Origin: Chryseobacterium jejuense
GTDB lineage: Bacteria > Bacteroidota > Bacteroidia > Flavobacteriales > Weeksellaceae
Direction of reading: 5' to 3'
NCBI RefSeq assembly: GCF_900100075.1
Contig: NZ_FNEG01000008.1
Location: 145,875-209,874 of the forward strand
Length of the DNA stretch: 64,000 nucleotides
Part shown: positions 7,354-16,164 of the stretch, piece after piece
How the letters are laid out: each line of letters starts with the position of its first letter
Numbering within the stretch: position 1 is the stretch's first letter
Notes under the pieces: model-generated
What the model was told of the DNA's origin: nothing
Seen by the model: only the letters and a program-made list of their open reading frames with translations
The model's database searches: none
Position numbers and translations under genes: made by a program

Positions 7354-8322
7354 TTAGTATCCTAAGCTTGTTCTTACTCTTCTAAGAGTTTCCAGAGCAA
7401 TCGGTTTTGTTTTTGCAGCACCTTCCTGAAGTTTAGCCTCTAGTTCATCAAGATTGTTCATGTAATAATTGAACGTTTCTCTTTCTTTCTCAAAACGAAC
7501 TAAAATAAGATCTAAAAGCTCTTTTTTCGCATGACCATATCCGAAGTTACCTGCTAAATATTTTGCTCTTAATTCCTCAGTCTGCTCAGACGTAGCAATA
7601 AGCTCATAAATCTGGAATGTTTTATCAGTTGCAGGATCTTTAGGCTCTTCTAAAGACCTAGAATCAGACTCAATACTCATCACCTGTTTCTTCAATTCTT
7701 TTTCAGGCAGGAAGATATTGATGATATTTCCCATTGATTTAGACATTTTACGGCCATCTGTTCCCGGAACATATTTGGTGTCTTCCTGAAGTTCAGATTG
7801 TGGAAGTACAAAAACTTCACCCATCTGGTTGTTAAACCTTGAAGCTACATCTCTTGCAATTTCCAAATGCTGAAGCTGATCTTTTCCTACAGGAACTATC
7901 TCTGCATCATACAGTAAAATATCTGCAGCCATCAAAATAGGGTAGGTAAACAAACCGGCATTTACATCCTGAAGTCTGTCAGCCTTATCCTTAAATGAAT
8001 GCGCTAATGTTAATCTTTGAAAAGGGAAAAAACATGATAAATGCCAAGATAGTTCACAGGTTTCAGCGATATCACTTTGTCTGTAGAAAAATGTTTTTTC
8101 GGTATCTAATCCACAAGCAAGCCAAGCCGCAGCAATCTCGTAGGTATTCTGTCTTAAAGTCTGCGCATCTTTAATCTGGGTAAGAGTATGAAGATTCGCA
8201 ATAAATAAAAATGATTCATTTCCTTCCTGCTTAGAAAGTTCGATAGCAGGAATAATAGCCCCTAATAAATTTCCAAGATGGGGTGTTCCGGTGGCTTGAA
8301 TGCCGGTAAGAATTCTTGACAT
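7354..8322 (-). CDS. trpS: Tryptophanyl-tRNA synthetase
   Basis: TrpRS charges tRNA-Trp. The 322-residue class I synthetase has the HIGH-like motif in TGTPHLGNLLGA (residues 11-22), the tryptophan/ATP-site segment MAADILLYDAEIVPVGKDQ, and the KMSKS loop in GRKMSKSMGN. Length and order match bacterial TrpRS. A TAAATTTG -7 element on the minus strand at 8358-8365 suggests its own promoter. Nothing unusual was seen. Confidence 0.97.
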   Translation of the reverse strand: MSRILTGIQATGTPHLGNLLGAIIPAIELSKQEGNESFLFIANLHTLTQIKDAQTLRQNTYEIAAAWLACGLDTEKTFFYRQSDIAETCELSWHLSCFFPFQRLTLAHSFKDKADRLQDVNAGLFTYPILMAADILLYDAEIVPVGKDQLQHLEIARDVASRFNNQMGEVFVLPQSELQEDTKYVPGTDGRKMSKSMGNIINIFLPEKELKKQVMSIESDSRSLEEPKDPATDKTFQIYELIATSEQTEELRAKYLAGNFGYGHAKKELLDLILVRFEKERETFNYYMNNLDELEAKLQEGAAKTKPIALETLRRVRTSLGY

Positions 8323-8357
8323 TTGTTTAAAATTTATATTTAAAAATTAATGAATTG

Positions 8358-8365
8358 CAAATTTA
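8358..8365 (-). promoter_or_regulatory. -7 element upstream of trpS
   Basis: Read on the minus strand the bases are TAAATTTG, an exact TAnnTTTG match 36 bases upstream of the trpS start codon. No convincing TTG was found at the usual -33 distance. Confidence 0.4.
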
Positions 8366-8443
8366 CGCAAAATTACTTTCTAATTGCGTTATACTATTCG
8401 ATTCCTACTCTTTTCTTTAATGAAGAATTCTGGATCAATAAAC

Positions 8444-9304
8444 CTATTTCTTTAATTCAATTTTATAGATAAAAGTAAGAACCTTGAAATGCCACAGTGT
8501 TAAAGTTTGTTCTGCTAATATAGTATCATTTTCGGAACCAATAATGAGACAATCACGGAATGAACGCATAAATTGTGACCAATATTCACCTTTAGAATCT
8601 TTAAGTAAAAAATAAAAACCAGCATCACCAAATTTTTTTCCTGAAGAATCTAAAATCAGTTCTCCATTTTTTCCGACGCTAGGAGTCATCAACACGGTTG
8701 CATTCCCATTGGGTAAAGGAAATACAGCCTTTACGCAAGTTTTTCCTGACGGTAAATTGCTGATGCCATAAACTCCGGAATAGATAACCTGCCCGGTCGA
8801 TTCAATAGAACGATACCAAAACGTGTATTTTATTTCATTGGTCTTGGGATCGGTAAGGTTGATGATTTCGCTTTTTAGAGATTCTGAACCGTCAATTTCT
8901 TTTGTAGGAATATTCAGTTGGTTAATTCTATTACTGAATAATTTATTAATTAAAATTCCAAAAAATTTGAAATATGGATTCCATTTTATAGAAAAATTTA
9001 AGTTATGATTTGAGGTGTTTTCATAGAAGTCAATCACATTTTTGGATAAATTGGAGAACTCATCTTCAGATAAGTTAAGCTTTAGCATTGAAGGAATAAT
9101 ACCTTTTACTTTTGAGTCTTTTTCTACAATTAGATTTTCTTTTTCTGCAAATTGATGAATAAAATCCTCACTCATTGCATTCAAATTACCAAAAGGTCCC
9201 ATTAGCCAGAGAGAGTCTTCAGGCTTAATTTTTCTTCCACGCAGAATTACCCATTGTTGAGTAAACCAGTCCTGGAATTTCTGTAGAGGATAAGCAAATC
9301 CCAT
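8444..9304 (-). CDS. Unknown protein downstream of the CrtA-like gene
   Basis: I do not recognise this family. From ATG 9304 the product is about 287 residues, starting MGFAYPLQKFQDWFTQQWV. It has no signal peptide. One hydrophobic segment occurs mid-protein (FKFFGILINKLF). The C-terminal half is beta-rich (STGQVIYSGVYGISNLPSGK, KAVFPLPNGNATVLMTPSV) and contains FGDAGFYFLL. The start lies one base beyond the stop of the CrtA-like gene, so the two are almost certainly one operon and probably work together. An upstream in-frame start at 9358 would overlap that gene by 53 bases. Confidence 0.65.
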   Translation of the reverse strand: MGFAYPLQKFQDWFTQQWVILRGRKIKPEDSLWLMGPFGNLNAMSEDFIHQFAEKENLIVEKDSKVKGIIPSMLKLNLSEDEFSNLSKNVIDFYENTSNHNLNFSIKWNPYFKFFGILINKLFSNRINQLNIPTKEIDGSESLKSEIINLTDPKTNEIKYTFWYRSIESTGQVIYSGVYGISNLPSGKTCVKAVFPLPNGNATVLMTPSVGKNGELILDSSGKKFGDAGFYFLLKDSKGEYWSQFMRSFRDCLIIGSENDTILAEQTLTLWHFKVLTFIYKIELKK

Positions 9305-9305
9305 T

Positions 9306-10016
9306 TTAGTTGTTTTTGAGATATGGAATAATGTTGTGTTGCCCATTCCATTCCCCAAATTCTGAAATAGGTTTAAAGCGCAAAGTGGTAAATTCGAAAT
9401 GAAAATCTTTTCGATCTCTTTCTTTCATTGCGTTGGCGTGCCTTTCTGGTTTTGGAACTTTGCTATGTCCATGAACCATATCAGTCATTTCTTTTTGATT
9501 TTTCCAAATTGAAAAAGTGGAAATGGTATTAGGGAATTTGATGGAGGCCAAAGATAAAGTTGTTGCCGGATGGTCTCGAACTAATTTTTCAACAGGTCTT
9601 CCCCAATGAATAAATCTAGGGATTTCCAAAAATTTCATTCTGGCAATGGTAACTGCAACGACTGGCGAATTCGGATTTTCAAATTCTGCGGTTTCATCAG
9701 GAATTTCAAATTTGTTGAATTTTCCCCATTTTCTCATAAAAGTTAATCTTGTGTGCCAACCTTCAGATAAAATTTTTCCTAAACTGTCTTTAGCTAAAAA
9801 ATTTTCGATATCACTTTCATCTTCCCATTGTGCAAATACAGCGATTTGTCTTATCAACATTCGGGAGGGTGAAAAAATAGGAGAGCCTAAAGTCATCACC
9901 GTCATAATTTCTGCGTGAATTAACCCTGAGATATTTCTTGACTTTGGTGAAGAAAAAAGAATTCTGAGTGCAGAAAGGTAATCTGTTTTTACTAAATGAT
10001 ACGTGAAGACACTCAT
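9306..10016 (-). CDS. CrtA-like (spheroidene monooxygenase family) protein
   Basis: The 236-residue protein starts MSVFTYHLVKTDYLSALRIL. It carries SGLIHAEIMTVMTLGSPIFS, then PVVAVTIARMKFLEIPRF, and near the C-terminus the strongly CrtA-like block STFSIWKNQKEMTDMVHG followed by HANAMKER and FTTLRF. CrtA of purple bacteria is a haem-dependent monooxygenase acting on acyclic carotenoids. Relatives in Bacteroidota are widespread without carotenoid genes, so the substrate here is open. ATG 10016 is used because the longer frame (from 10103) would overlap the neighbouring gene by 61 bases. Coupled to the unknown gene that follows. Confidence 0.7.
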   Translation of the reverse strand: MSVFTYHLVKTDYLSALRILFSSPKSRNISGLIHAEIMTVMTLGSPIFSPSRMLIRQIAVFAQWEDESDIENFLAKDSLGKILSEGWHTRLTFMRKWGKFNKFEIPDETAEFENPNSPVVAVTIARMKFLEIPRFIHWGRPVEKLVRDHPATTLSLASIKFPNTISTFSIWKNQKEMTDMVHGHSKVPKPERHANAMKERDRKDFHFEFTTLRFKPISEFGEWNGQHNIIPYLKNN

Positions 10017-10042
10017 TTTTGTGATTGTATTTGTTTTTAATA

Positions 10043-10687
10043 CTAAGGAATAATAATCTTTTCCCCACCAAATTTCGGCTCCACTCCAAATATCAAATCC
10101 CAATATACCTTAGCTTTGGCAAGATACTCTCTTAAATTGGTCTTTAAACCTGCATATTTATTCACATCTTCTGCATTATACCCAAAGGCCTGTATTCCGT
10201 TTTTCTGGGCAAGGAAGACCGCTCTTTCGTTGTGAAACTTTTGAGAGATGATCGTCAGTTTGGTTTGGCCAAAAATATCTTTAGCCCGCACCACTGAATC
10301 CAAAGTTCGGAATCCTGCATGATCCAGAATGATTTTATCCTGTGGAATTCCCCGTTGTACAAGTGCAAACTGCATATCTTCAGGCTCATTGTAATCCTTA
10401 CTGCTGTTGTCTCCACTTACGATAATGTATTGAATTTTTCCGCTTTTGTACAGAGCGGTAGCCGCTTTAATCCTGTTATAGAAGTAGGCATTGGGCATTC
10501 CGTTGCTTAACGTTTTTCCAGTTCCCAATAGTAGTGCAGTTTTTGCTTCCGGTACATCAGCAATATTGTAAGATACAGAAGCTGCGCTGTCCTTTTTAAT
10601 GTTGTAATTGGCCCAGGCAATAAAAATAATTCCTGCGACCAGAAGAAGCAGGAAAAATTTAAAAATATTTTTGATTGTTTTTCTCAT
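10043..10687 (-). CDS. SanA/YdcF-like membrane-anchored DUF218 protein
   Basis: A 214-residue protein with one N-terminal membrane anchor (residues 7-27) followed by a DUF218 domain. Family features seen are TALLLGTGKTLSNG (about 50-63), NAYFYNRIKAATALYKSGK, YIIVSGDNSS, a DHAGFRTLDSVVRA segment and IISQKFHNERA. This order matches SanA, involved in envelope barrier function in enterobacteria, and other YdcF-type proteins. The exact reaction is not known. It lies 14 bases downstream of lspA and may share its transcript. Confidence 0.85.
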   Translation of the reverse strand: MRKTIKNIFKFFLLLLVAGIIFIAWANYNIKKDSAASVSYNIADVPEAKTALLLGTGKTLSNGMPNAYFYNRIKAATALYKSGKIQYIIVSGDNSSKDYNEPEDMQFALVQRGIPQDKIILDHAGFRTLDSVVRAKDIFGQTKLTIISQKFHNERAVFLAQKNGIQAFGYNAEDVNKYAGLKTNLREYLAKAKVYWDLIFGVEPKFGGEKIIIP

Positions 10688-10701
10688 TCGAAATACATCT
10701 G

Positions 10702-11343
10702 TTAGAATTCAAGTCCGTTAGGGAATGCTTTTTTTCTGAAGATTAATAAGAAAGCAGCTCCTACAGTAATTGCTGAATCGGCAACATTGAAAATATATTT
10801 AAAGAATTCAATATGCTTTCCGCCTATGATAGGCCAGCTATCCGGAACATACCAGTCTACTACCGGGAAGTGAAGCATATCTACAACACATCCTTTCATA
10901 AAAGTGGAATATCCTTGCCCAAAAGGAACAAATTTTGAAACTCCGCCGTAGCCAATCCATCGGTCAGTGCTGGCGTCATAAACCGTTCCGCTGTCGAAGA
11001 TCATTCCGTAGAACATTCCGTCAATAAGGTTTCCGATAGCTCCGGCAAAGATGATCGCCATTGGAACCAACAGATAGTTGGAGGCTCCTTCTTTCAACCA
11101 TTTTTTAAACATATAAACCATTCCTCCGATCAGGAAAATCCTTAGAATAACAAGGAAGTATTTCCCGATAATGCCACCAAAATGAAAGCCATAAGCCATT
11201 CCTGGATTTTCAACAAAAGTTTTATTAAAGAATCCTTCTATAACCGGAATACTCTCATTCAGTTCGAAATGAGTTTTAATATAAATTTTTGAGGCTTGGT
11301 CTATCAACAACACCAAAAATGTGATAGCTAAGATCTTTTTCAT
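10702..11343 (-). CDS. lspA: Lipoprotein signal peptidase (LspA)
   Basis: LspA is the inner-membrane aspartyl protease that removes signal peptides from diacylglyceryl-prolipoproteins; this window encodes several likely substrates. The 213-residue protein has four hydrophobic segments and the family motifs VLLIDQASK at the N-terminus, GGIIGKYF, GAIGNLIDGMFYG (first catalytic Asp) and FNVADSAITVG (second catalytic Asp). It is longer than proteobacterial LspA because of a loop before VVDMLHFPVVDW, common in Bacteroidota. The start ATG overlaps the stop of the preceding 65-residue gene by one base. Confidence 0.95.
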   Translation of the reverse strand: MKKILAITFLVLLIDQASKIYIKTHFELNESIPVIEGFFNKTFVENPGMAYGFHFGGIIGKYFLVILRIFLIGGMVYMFKKWLKEGASNYLLVPMAIIFAGAIGNLIDGMFYGMIFDSGTVYDASTDRWIGYGGVSKFVPFGQGYSTFMKGCVVDMLHFPVVDWYVPDSWPIIGGKHIEFFKYIFNVADSAITVGAAFLLIFRKKAFPNGLEF

Positions 11344-11540
11344 TACTGTTGTCCTTTAGGTTTTGAAGGTTTTGCAGCTGGTTTTACATTCTTATTATCG
11401 CTAGCTTTCTTAATCACTTTTTGTCCGTTATATGAACTTTTCACGTGAGCTTTCTCAAATTTAATGTTCATTTCTTTCAAAACACCTTTCAGTGCGTTAA
11501 GCTCCATTGCATTTTTTGGATGTACTATGATTGATTCCAT
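11343..11540 (-). CDS. Small conserved protein (DUF2683-like), basic C-terminus
   Basis: A 65-residue protein with an N-terminal ESIIVHPKNAMELNALKGVL segment typical of small DUF2683-like proteins (sometimes seen in toxin-antitoxin settings) and a lysine/proline-rich tail. No toxin partner is adjacent here. It overlaps the lspA start by one base and so is likely translated from the same mRNA. Function unknown. Confidence 0.65.
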   Translation of the reverse strand: MESIIVHPKNAMELNALKGVLKEMNIKFEKAHVKSSYNGQKVIKKASDNKNVKPAAKPSKPKGQQ

Positions 11541-11558
11541 TTCTTAGTATTTAATTTT

Positions 11559-11804
11559 TTACATTTTGGACAATTCGTCGAGTCTTTTCCTATCTTTTTC
11601 AGATAGATCGTTGATCCCATTTTTGCCCATCTTACTCAACAATCTGTCTATTTCTTTCTCCCGGTCACGTTTATCAGAATTAAACTGGTCATCAATGGTG
11701 TAGTAAGTGTGCTTCTTTGGAGAAAATCTATTCTTGATCCATTCTCTGTTGAAAAAAGCCAGCACTACTGCCACAATGATTACCAAAATCAATACTTCGC
11801 TCAT
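11559..11804 (-). CDS. Small single-pass membrane protein (DUF6576-like)
   Basis: An 81-residue protein with one N-terminal transmembrane helix (VLILVIIVAVVLAFF) and a charged cytoplasmic part ending in EKEIDRLLSKMGKNGINDLS, then KRLDELS. This last motif resembles the short helical domain found at the C-terminus of some Bacteroidota rhomboid proteins (DUF6576). It sits in the lspA gene string. Function unknown. Confidence 0.65.
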   Translation of the reverse strand: MSEVLILVIIVAVVLAFFNREWIKNRFSPKKHTYYTIDDQFNSDKRDREKEIDRLLSKMGKNGINDLSEKDRKRLDELSKM

Positions 11805-11882
11805 GGGTATACATTAAAAATTAGGTTTATAAAGTATCCACAGATACAATATAAACCCAATATTATTTTACAAACCTTACGG

Positions 11883-12263
11883 CTATTTTTGCATGTTTTT
11901 CGCTTCGATGCTTAAGGTAGCATGAGGAACGGCTAAAAGTCTTTCCTTAGGAATTAATTTTCCTGTTACTCTACAAACACCGTAAGTCTTGTTTTCGATT
12001 CTGATTAAAGCATTTTTCAGATCACGGACGAATTTTTCCTGTCTTCCTGCAAGAATAGAGTTCTGCTCTTTGCTCAAAGTTTCTGCACCTTCCTCAAATG
12101 CTTTGAATGTAGGTGAAGTATCATCAGTCCCATTATTCTGGTCATTGATGAAACTTTCTCTGATTAGCTGAAGATCTTTCTCTGCTTTTTCTATTTTTTC
12201 TTTTATGATCGCTCTAAATTCCTGTAAATCAGCATCGCTGTATCTAACTCTTTCGTCTGACAT
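11883..12263 (-). CDS. DksA/TraR-family protein with degenerate zinc finger
   Basis: A 126-residue protein with an N-terminal coiled coil (about residues 10-95: EFRAIIKEKIEKAEKDLQLI, then QEKFVRDLKNALIRIENKTY) and the C-terminal YGVCRVTGKLIPKERLLAVP segment of DksA/TraR proteins. DksA binds RNA polymerase through the secondary channel and modulates the stringent response. Only one of the four zinc-binding cysteines remains (Cys in YGVCR); the others are replaced (VTGK, then an Ala-rich end). This Cys-poor form is frequent in Bacteroidota DksA relatives. Encoded just downstream of ileS. Confidence 0.88.
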   Translation of the reverse strand: MSDERVRYSDADLQEFRAIIKEKIEKAEKDLQLIRESFINDQNNGTDDTSPTFKAFEEGAETLSKEQNSILAGRQEKFVRDLKNALIRIENKTYGVCRVTGKLIPKERLLAVPHATLSIEAKNMQK

Positions 12264-12322
12264 ATTCTTTTCTCTTTTTTAATAAAATTATGAAATGGAA
12301 TTTGAAATACAATAACTACATG

Positions 12323-15300
12323 TTAATTTTTTTCGACATTTATCTTAAAATTAACTTCATCGATTTCGATTTCGTTAAAATTTGAAAGTGAAGATACAAT
12401 TTCTATTTTATTTGACAAGACCTCGGAAGAAATATATTCCTCATTTTTCTTAATATCTTCAAGGAAAGGTGAATTTTCTTCAATGGAGATATTAATTCTG
12501 TCTGTCAGTTCAAAATCGTTCTCTTTTCGCAGGTTTTGAATTCTGTTAATAAACTCTCTTGCAATACCTTCTGATTTTAACTCATCGGTTAACGTCAAAT
12601 CTAGTGCCACAGTTGTTTTACCATCGGAAGTTACAGTCCATCCCGGAATATCTTTAGTAGAGATTTCCACATCGTCAAGTGTGATCTCATAGCCCTGAAC
12701 ATCCAGTTTTCCTGCTTTTTCAAGAGCGGCAATCTGTTCTGTGGTAAGATTAGCAATCTCAGCACCAACCACCTTCATATCTTTTCCTAATTTAGGACCA
12801 AGCGCTTTGAAGTTTGGTTTTATCTGCTTTACAATTAAGTGAGATGCTTCCTCAGCATTAATTAACTGTAATTCTTTCACGTTTACTTCCTGCTTAATAA
12901 GGTCTGCAACAGCAAGAATCTGCGCTTCTGTTTTAGCATCCAATACAGGAATCAATACTTTTTGTAATGGCTGACGAACTTTTACGTTTTCTTTCTTTCT
13001 TAAAGAGAAAACCATACTCGTAATGTTCTGAGCTAAGTGTGTTTTTTCAACCAAATCCTGATCAATTAAACTTTCATCAGCAACCGGGAAGTCTGTTAAG
13101 TGTACAGATTCACAGTTTTCTTTTCCTGTTACTTTATTTAAGTCCTGATATAATTGATCCATAAAGAACGGAGCAATAGGAGCAGATAATTTTGCTACTA
13201 CTTCAAGACAAGTATATAAAGTTTGGTAAGCAGAGATCTTGTCATCAGAATAATCTCCTTTCCAGAAACGTCTTCTGCATAATCTTACATACCAGTTACT
13301 CAAGTTATCGTTTACGAATGTATTAATCGCTCGTGCTACTCTTGTAGGTTCGTAATCTTCGTAGAATGCTTTTACATCTTTTATCAATAAGTTCAGCTCA
13401 GAAAGGATCCATCTGTCGATTTCAGGACGGTTTTCCACTTCTTTTTCTGAATAGTTGAATCCATCAACATTCGCATATAATGAAAAGAATGAATATGTAT
13501 TGTAAAGAGTTCCAAAGAACTTTCTTCTTACTTCATCAATTCCTTCGATATCAAATTTCAGGTTTTCCCAAGGGTTTGCATTCGAGATCATGTACCAACG
13601 TGTAGCATCCGGTCCGTAAACAGAAAGCGTTTCGAATGGATCTACTGCATTTCCTAAACGTTTTGACATTTTCTGTCCGTTTTTATCCAAAACAAGACCG
13701 TTACTCATTACATTTTTATAGGCAACAGAATCAAAAACAGCAGTTCCAATCGCATGAAGCGTATAGAACCAACCACGAGTCTGGTCAACACCTTCTGCAA
13801 TGAAGTCAGCAGGGAATGCCTTGTTGCTGTCAATCATTTCCTTGTTCTCGAAAGGATAGTGCAATTGAGCATACGGCATAGAACCTGAATCGAACCAAAC
13901 GTCGATCAAGTCGCTTTCACGCTTCATTGCTTTTCCGGAATCAGAAACCAATACAACTTTATCTACTACATTTTTATGAAGATCAACCAATTCATAGTTA
14001 GATTCAGACATATTTCCTACTTCAAAACCTTTGAATGGGTTTTCAGTCATGAAACCTGCCGCAATAGATTTTTCAATCTCGTTGTAAAGTTCCTCTACAG
14101 AACCGATGATCTTTTCTTCTTTTAGATCCTCTGTTCTCCAGATTGGCAACGGAATACCCCAGTATCTTGAACGGGATAAGTTCCAGTCGTTTACATTTTC
14201 TAACCAGTTGGCAAAACGTCCTTCTCCGGTAGCTTTTGGCTTCCAGTTGATTTCTTTGTTCAGATTAACCAATCTGTCTTTTACAGCAGTCATCTTCACA
14301 AACCATGAATCCAACGGATAGTATAATACCGGTTTGTCAGTTCTCCAGCAGTGTGGATAGGAGTGAACATATTTCTCTACTTTGAAGGCTTTGTTCTCTG
14401 TTTTCAACAAGATCGCCAATTCTACGTCCCAAGATTTCTCAGGCGCAGTTCCTTCATCGTAATATTCGTTCTTGATATATTTTCCTGAGAATACTTCAGG
14501 TACATTTTCTCCTTGAAGGAATTTACCTTGTAGATCTACCAATGGAATAAGGTTGTCATTCTCATCCTTTACCAACATTGGAGGGATCTCAGGCTGAGCC
14601 ATTTTAGCTACTCTCGCATCATCAGCACCAAAAGTAGGAGCTGTGTGTACGATACCTGTACCATCTTCAGTTGTTACGAAATCCCCTAAGATTACTCTGA
14701 AAGCATTTTCAGGGTTGTCATTAGGCGTAAACCAAGGAACTAATTGCTCATATCTTGTATCAACAAGCTTTTCTCCGGTAAATTCTTTTAAAATTCTAAA
14801 TGGAATTACTTTAGTTTCCGGAGTGTAGTTGGCAAAATCTTCGTCTGTACCTTCAGCATATTTCTTACCGAATACTTTAGGTAAAAGAACGCTTGATAAT
14901 ACAACCGTTACCGGCTCAAATGTATATTGGTTGAATGTTTTAACGACAACATACTCAATATCTCTACCTACTGTAAGGGCCGTGTTGGATGGCAACGTCC
15001 AAGGGGTCGTCGTCCATGCAAGGATATGTACATCTCCGTCAACATCGTTGAATAAAGCAGATGAATCTTTCTTCACTTTAAACTGAGCAACAACCGTAGT
15101 GTCTGAAACATCACGATACGTTCCAGGCTGGTTTAATTCGTGAGAAGAAAGTCCTGTTCCTGCTTTTGGAGAGTAAGGCTGGATTGTGTACCCTTTATAC
15201 AACAAGCTTTTGTCATATAATTGCTTCAACAACCACCAAACGGTTTCCATATATTTTGACTTGTACGTGATGTACGGATCATCAAGATCTACCCAATATC

Positions 15301-15718
15301 CAATTTTTTCTGTAAGGTTATTCCATACATCGGTATAACGCATTACAGCTTCACGACAAGCTTTATTATAATCTTCAATAGAGATTTTTTTACCAATATC
15401 TTCTTTAGTAATTCCTAATTCTTTTTCTACACCCAGTTCCACAGGAAGACCATGCGTATCCCAGCCAGCTTTACGGAAAACCTGTTTCCCGTTTTGAGTC
15501 TGGTAACGGCAGAAAATATCCTTCAATGCTCTTGCCATTACGTGGTGAATTCCAGGCATACCGTTTGCTGAAGGCGGACCTTCATAAAAAACAAACTCAG
15601 GATTTCCCTGACGAATCTCAACACTCTTATTGAAAGTTTTATTTTGTTTCCAAAATTCCGCTACATTCTCTGCTACGTCAATAAGGTTGAGGTTTTTGTA
15701 TTCTTTAAATTGGCTCAT
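12323..15718 (-). CDS. ileS: Isoleucyl-tRNA synthetase, long (eukaryote-like) form
   Basis: IleRS charges tRNA-Ile. The 1131-residue class I enzyme has the HIGH-equivalent in NGMPGIHHVMARAL (about residues 53-66), a long CP1 editing domain with TTPWTLPSNTAL (about 240) and GTGIVHTAPTFGADD (about 355), and the KMSKR loop in NGQKMSKRLGN. The length and C-terminal extension match the long IleRS type found in Bacteroidota, the type often associated with mupirocin insensitivity in other bacteria; that property is not shown here. A TAAATTTG -7 element precedes it on the minus strand at about 15757-15764. Confidence 0.97.
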   Translation of the reverse strand: MSQFKEYKNLNLIDVAENVAEFWKQNKTFNKSVEIRQGNPEFVFYEGPPSANGMPGIHHVMARALKDIFCRYQTQNGKQVFRKAGWDTHGLPVELGVEKELGITKEDIGKKISIEDYNKACREAVMRYTDVWNNLTEKIGYWVDLDDPYITYKSKYMETVWWLLKQLYDKSLLYKGYTIQPYSPKAGTGLSSHELNQPGTYRDVSDTTVVAQFKVKKDSSALFNDVDGDVHILAWTTTPWTLPSNTALTVGRDIEYVVVKTFNQYTFEPVTVVLSSVLLPKVFGKKYAEGTDEDFANYTPETKVIPFRILKEFTGEKLVDTRYEQLVPWFTPNDNPENAFRVILGDFVTTEDGTGIVHTAPTFGADDARVAKMAQPEIPPMLVKDENDNLIPLVDLQGKFLQGENVPEVFSGKYIKNEYYDEGTAPEKSWDVELAILLKTENKAFKVEKYVHSYPHCWRTDKPVLYYPLDSWFVKMTAVKDRLVNLNKEINWKPKATGEGRFANWLENVNDWNLSRSRYWGIPLPIWRTEDLKEEKIIGSVEELYNEIEKSIAAGFMTENPFKGFEVGNMSESNYELVDLHKNVVDKVVLVSDSGKAMKRESDLIDVWFDSGSMPYAQLHYPFENKEMIDSNKAFPADFIAEGVDQTRGWFYTLHAIGTAVFDSVAYKNVMSNGLVLDKNGQKMSKRLGNAVDPFETLSVYGPDATRWYMISNANPWENLKFDIEGIDEVRRKFFGTLYNTYSFFSLYANVDGFNYSEKEVENRPEIDRWILSELNLLIKDVKAFYEDYEPTRVARAINTFVNDNLSNWYVRLCRRRFWKGDYSDDKISAYQTLYTCLEVVAKLSAPIAPFFMDQLYQDLNKVTGKENCESVHLTDFPVADESLIDQDLVEKTHLAQNITSMVFSLRKKENVKVRQPLQKVLIPVLDAKTEAQILAVADLIKQEVNVKELQLINAEEASHLIVKQIKPNFKALGPKLGKDMKVVGAEIANLTTEQIAALEKAGKLDVQGYEITLDDVEISTKDIPGWTVTSDGKTTVALDLTLTDELKSEGIAREFINRIQNLRKENDFELTDRINISIEENSPFLEDIKKNEEYISSEVLSNKIEIVSSLSNFNEIEIDEVNFKINVEKN

Positions 15719-16164
15719 TGTAAATATCTCAATATTCGTTGATAAATTAAGTCTGCAAATTTACTAAATTTTGTCGGTTTATAAGATATGTTTTCTGTAG
15801 GTAATTTCTATTAAAAACTTCAATTTCAGAAATATAAATGAAAAGAGGAGGGAAAAGTGAATAATGAAGAGCAAATGAGTGTATATTTTATGCCTTTTGA
15901 TATGAAACTCTGCTGAGCTTTTTCATGTATTTTCAATCAGGTGAAATTCAATAGAAGCGGGCTTTAGCCCGCGTAAAAAATAGAAAAAAACCATTGGCTT
16001 TAGCCAAAACTTAAATTATAATCTCTCGCAGATCAAACAGATTTCGCAGATTGATCCATCATCATCTGGGATTAAAAATAAAAACATCCCATCTGAAACA
16101 GTACAATAGCACGATCATTGCTTGAAATCTCGTATATTTAAGTAGAACTAAACCCAAATGCTGT
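15719..16164. other. Intergenic region between ileS and the M23 peptidase gene
   Basis: The first 60 bases hold the ileS leader and promoter. The middle contains the GGGCTTTAGCCC palindromic repeat (separate entry). At about 16023-16053 is CTCGCAGATCAAACAGATTT followed by CGCAGATT, a repetitive motif also typical of dispersed elements. A TATATTTA at 16133-16140 may be the -7 of the M23 gene. No gene is supported. Confidence 0.5.
15945..16010. repeat. Dispersed palindromic repeat, copy 1 (GCGGGCTTTAGCCCGC)
   Basis: The element contains the palindrome GCGGGCTTTAGCCCGC and then a second smaller palindrome TTGGCTTTAGCCAA. A second copy with the same layout and flank (AATTCAATAGA) lies at 52787-52854. 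Two copies in intergenic DNA of one window indicate a REP-like family. Confidence 0.75.

Noticed and set aside
11343..11540. Toxin-antitoxin module at the 65-residue DUF2683-like gene
   Set aside because: Neighbours are lspA and a small membrane protein; no toxin candidate adjoins it.
4900..11900. Possible replication origin (TATCCACA-like DnaA boxes near 11834 and 16220)
   Set aside because: Only single scattered matches, no cluster, no dnaA or dnaN; the second lies inside the M23 coding region.
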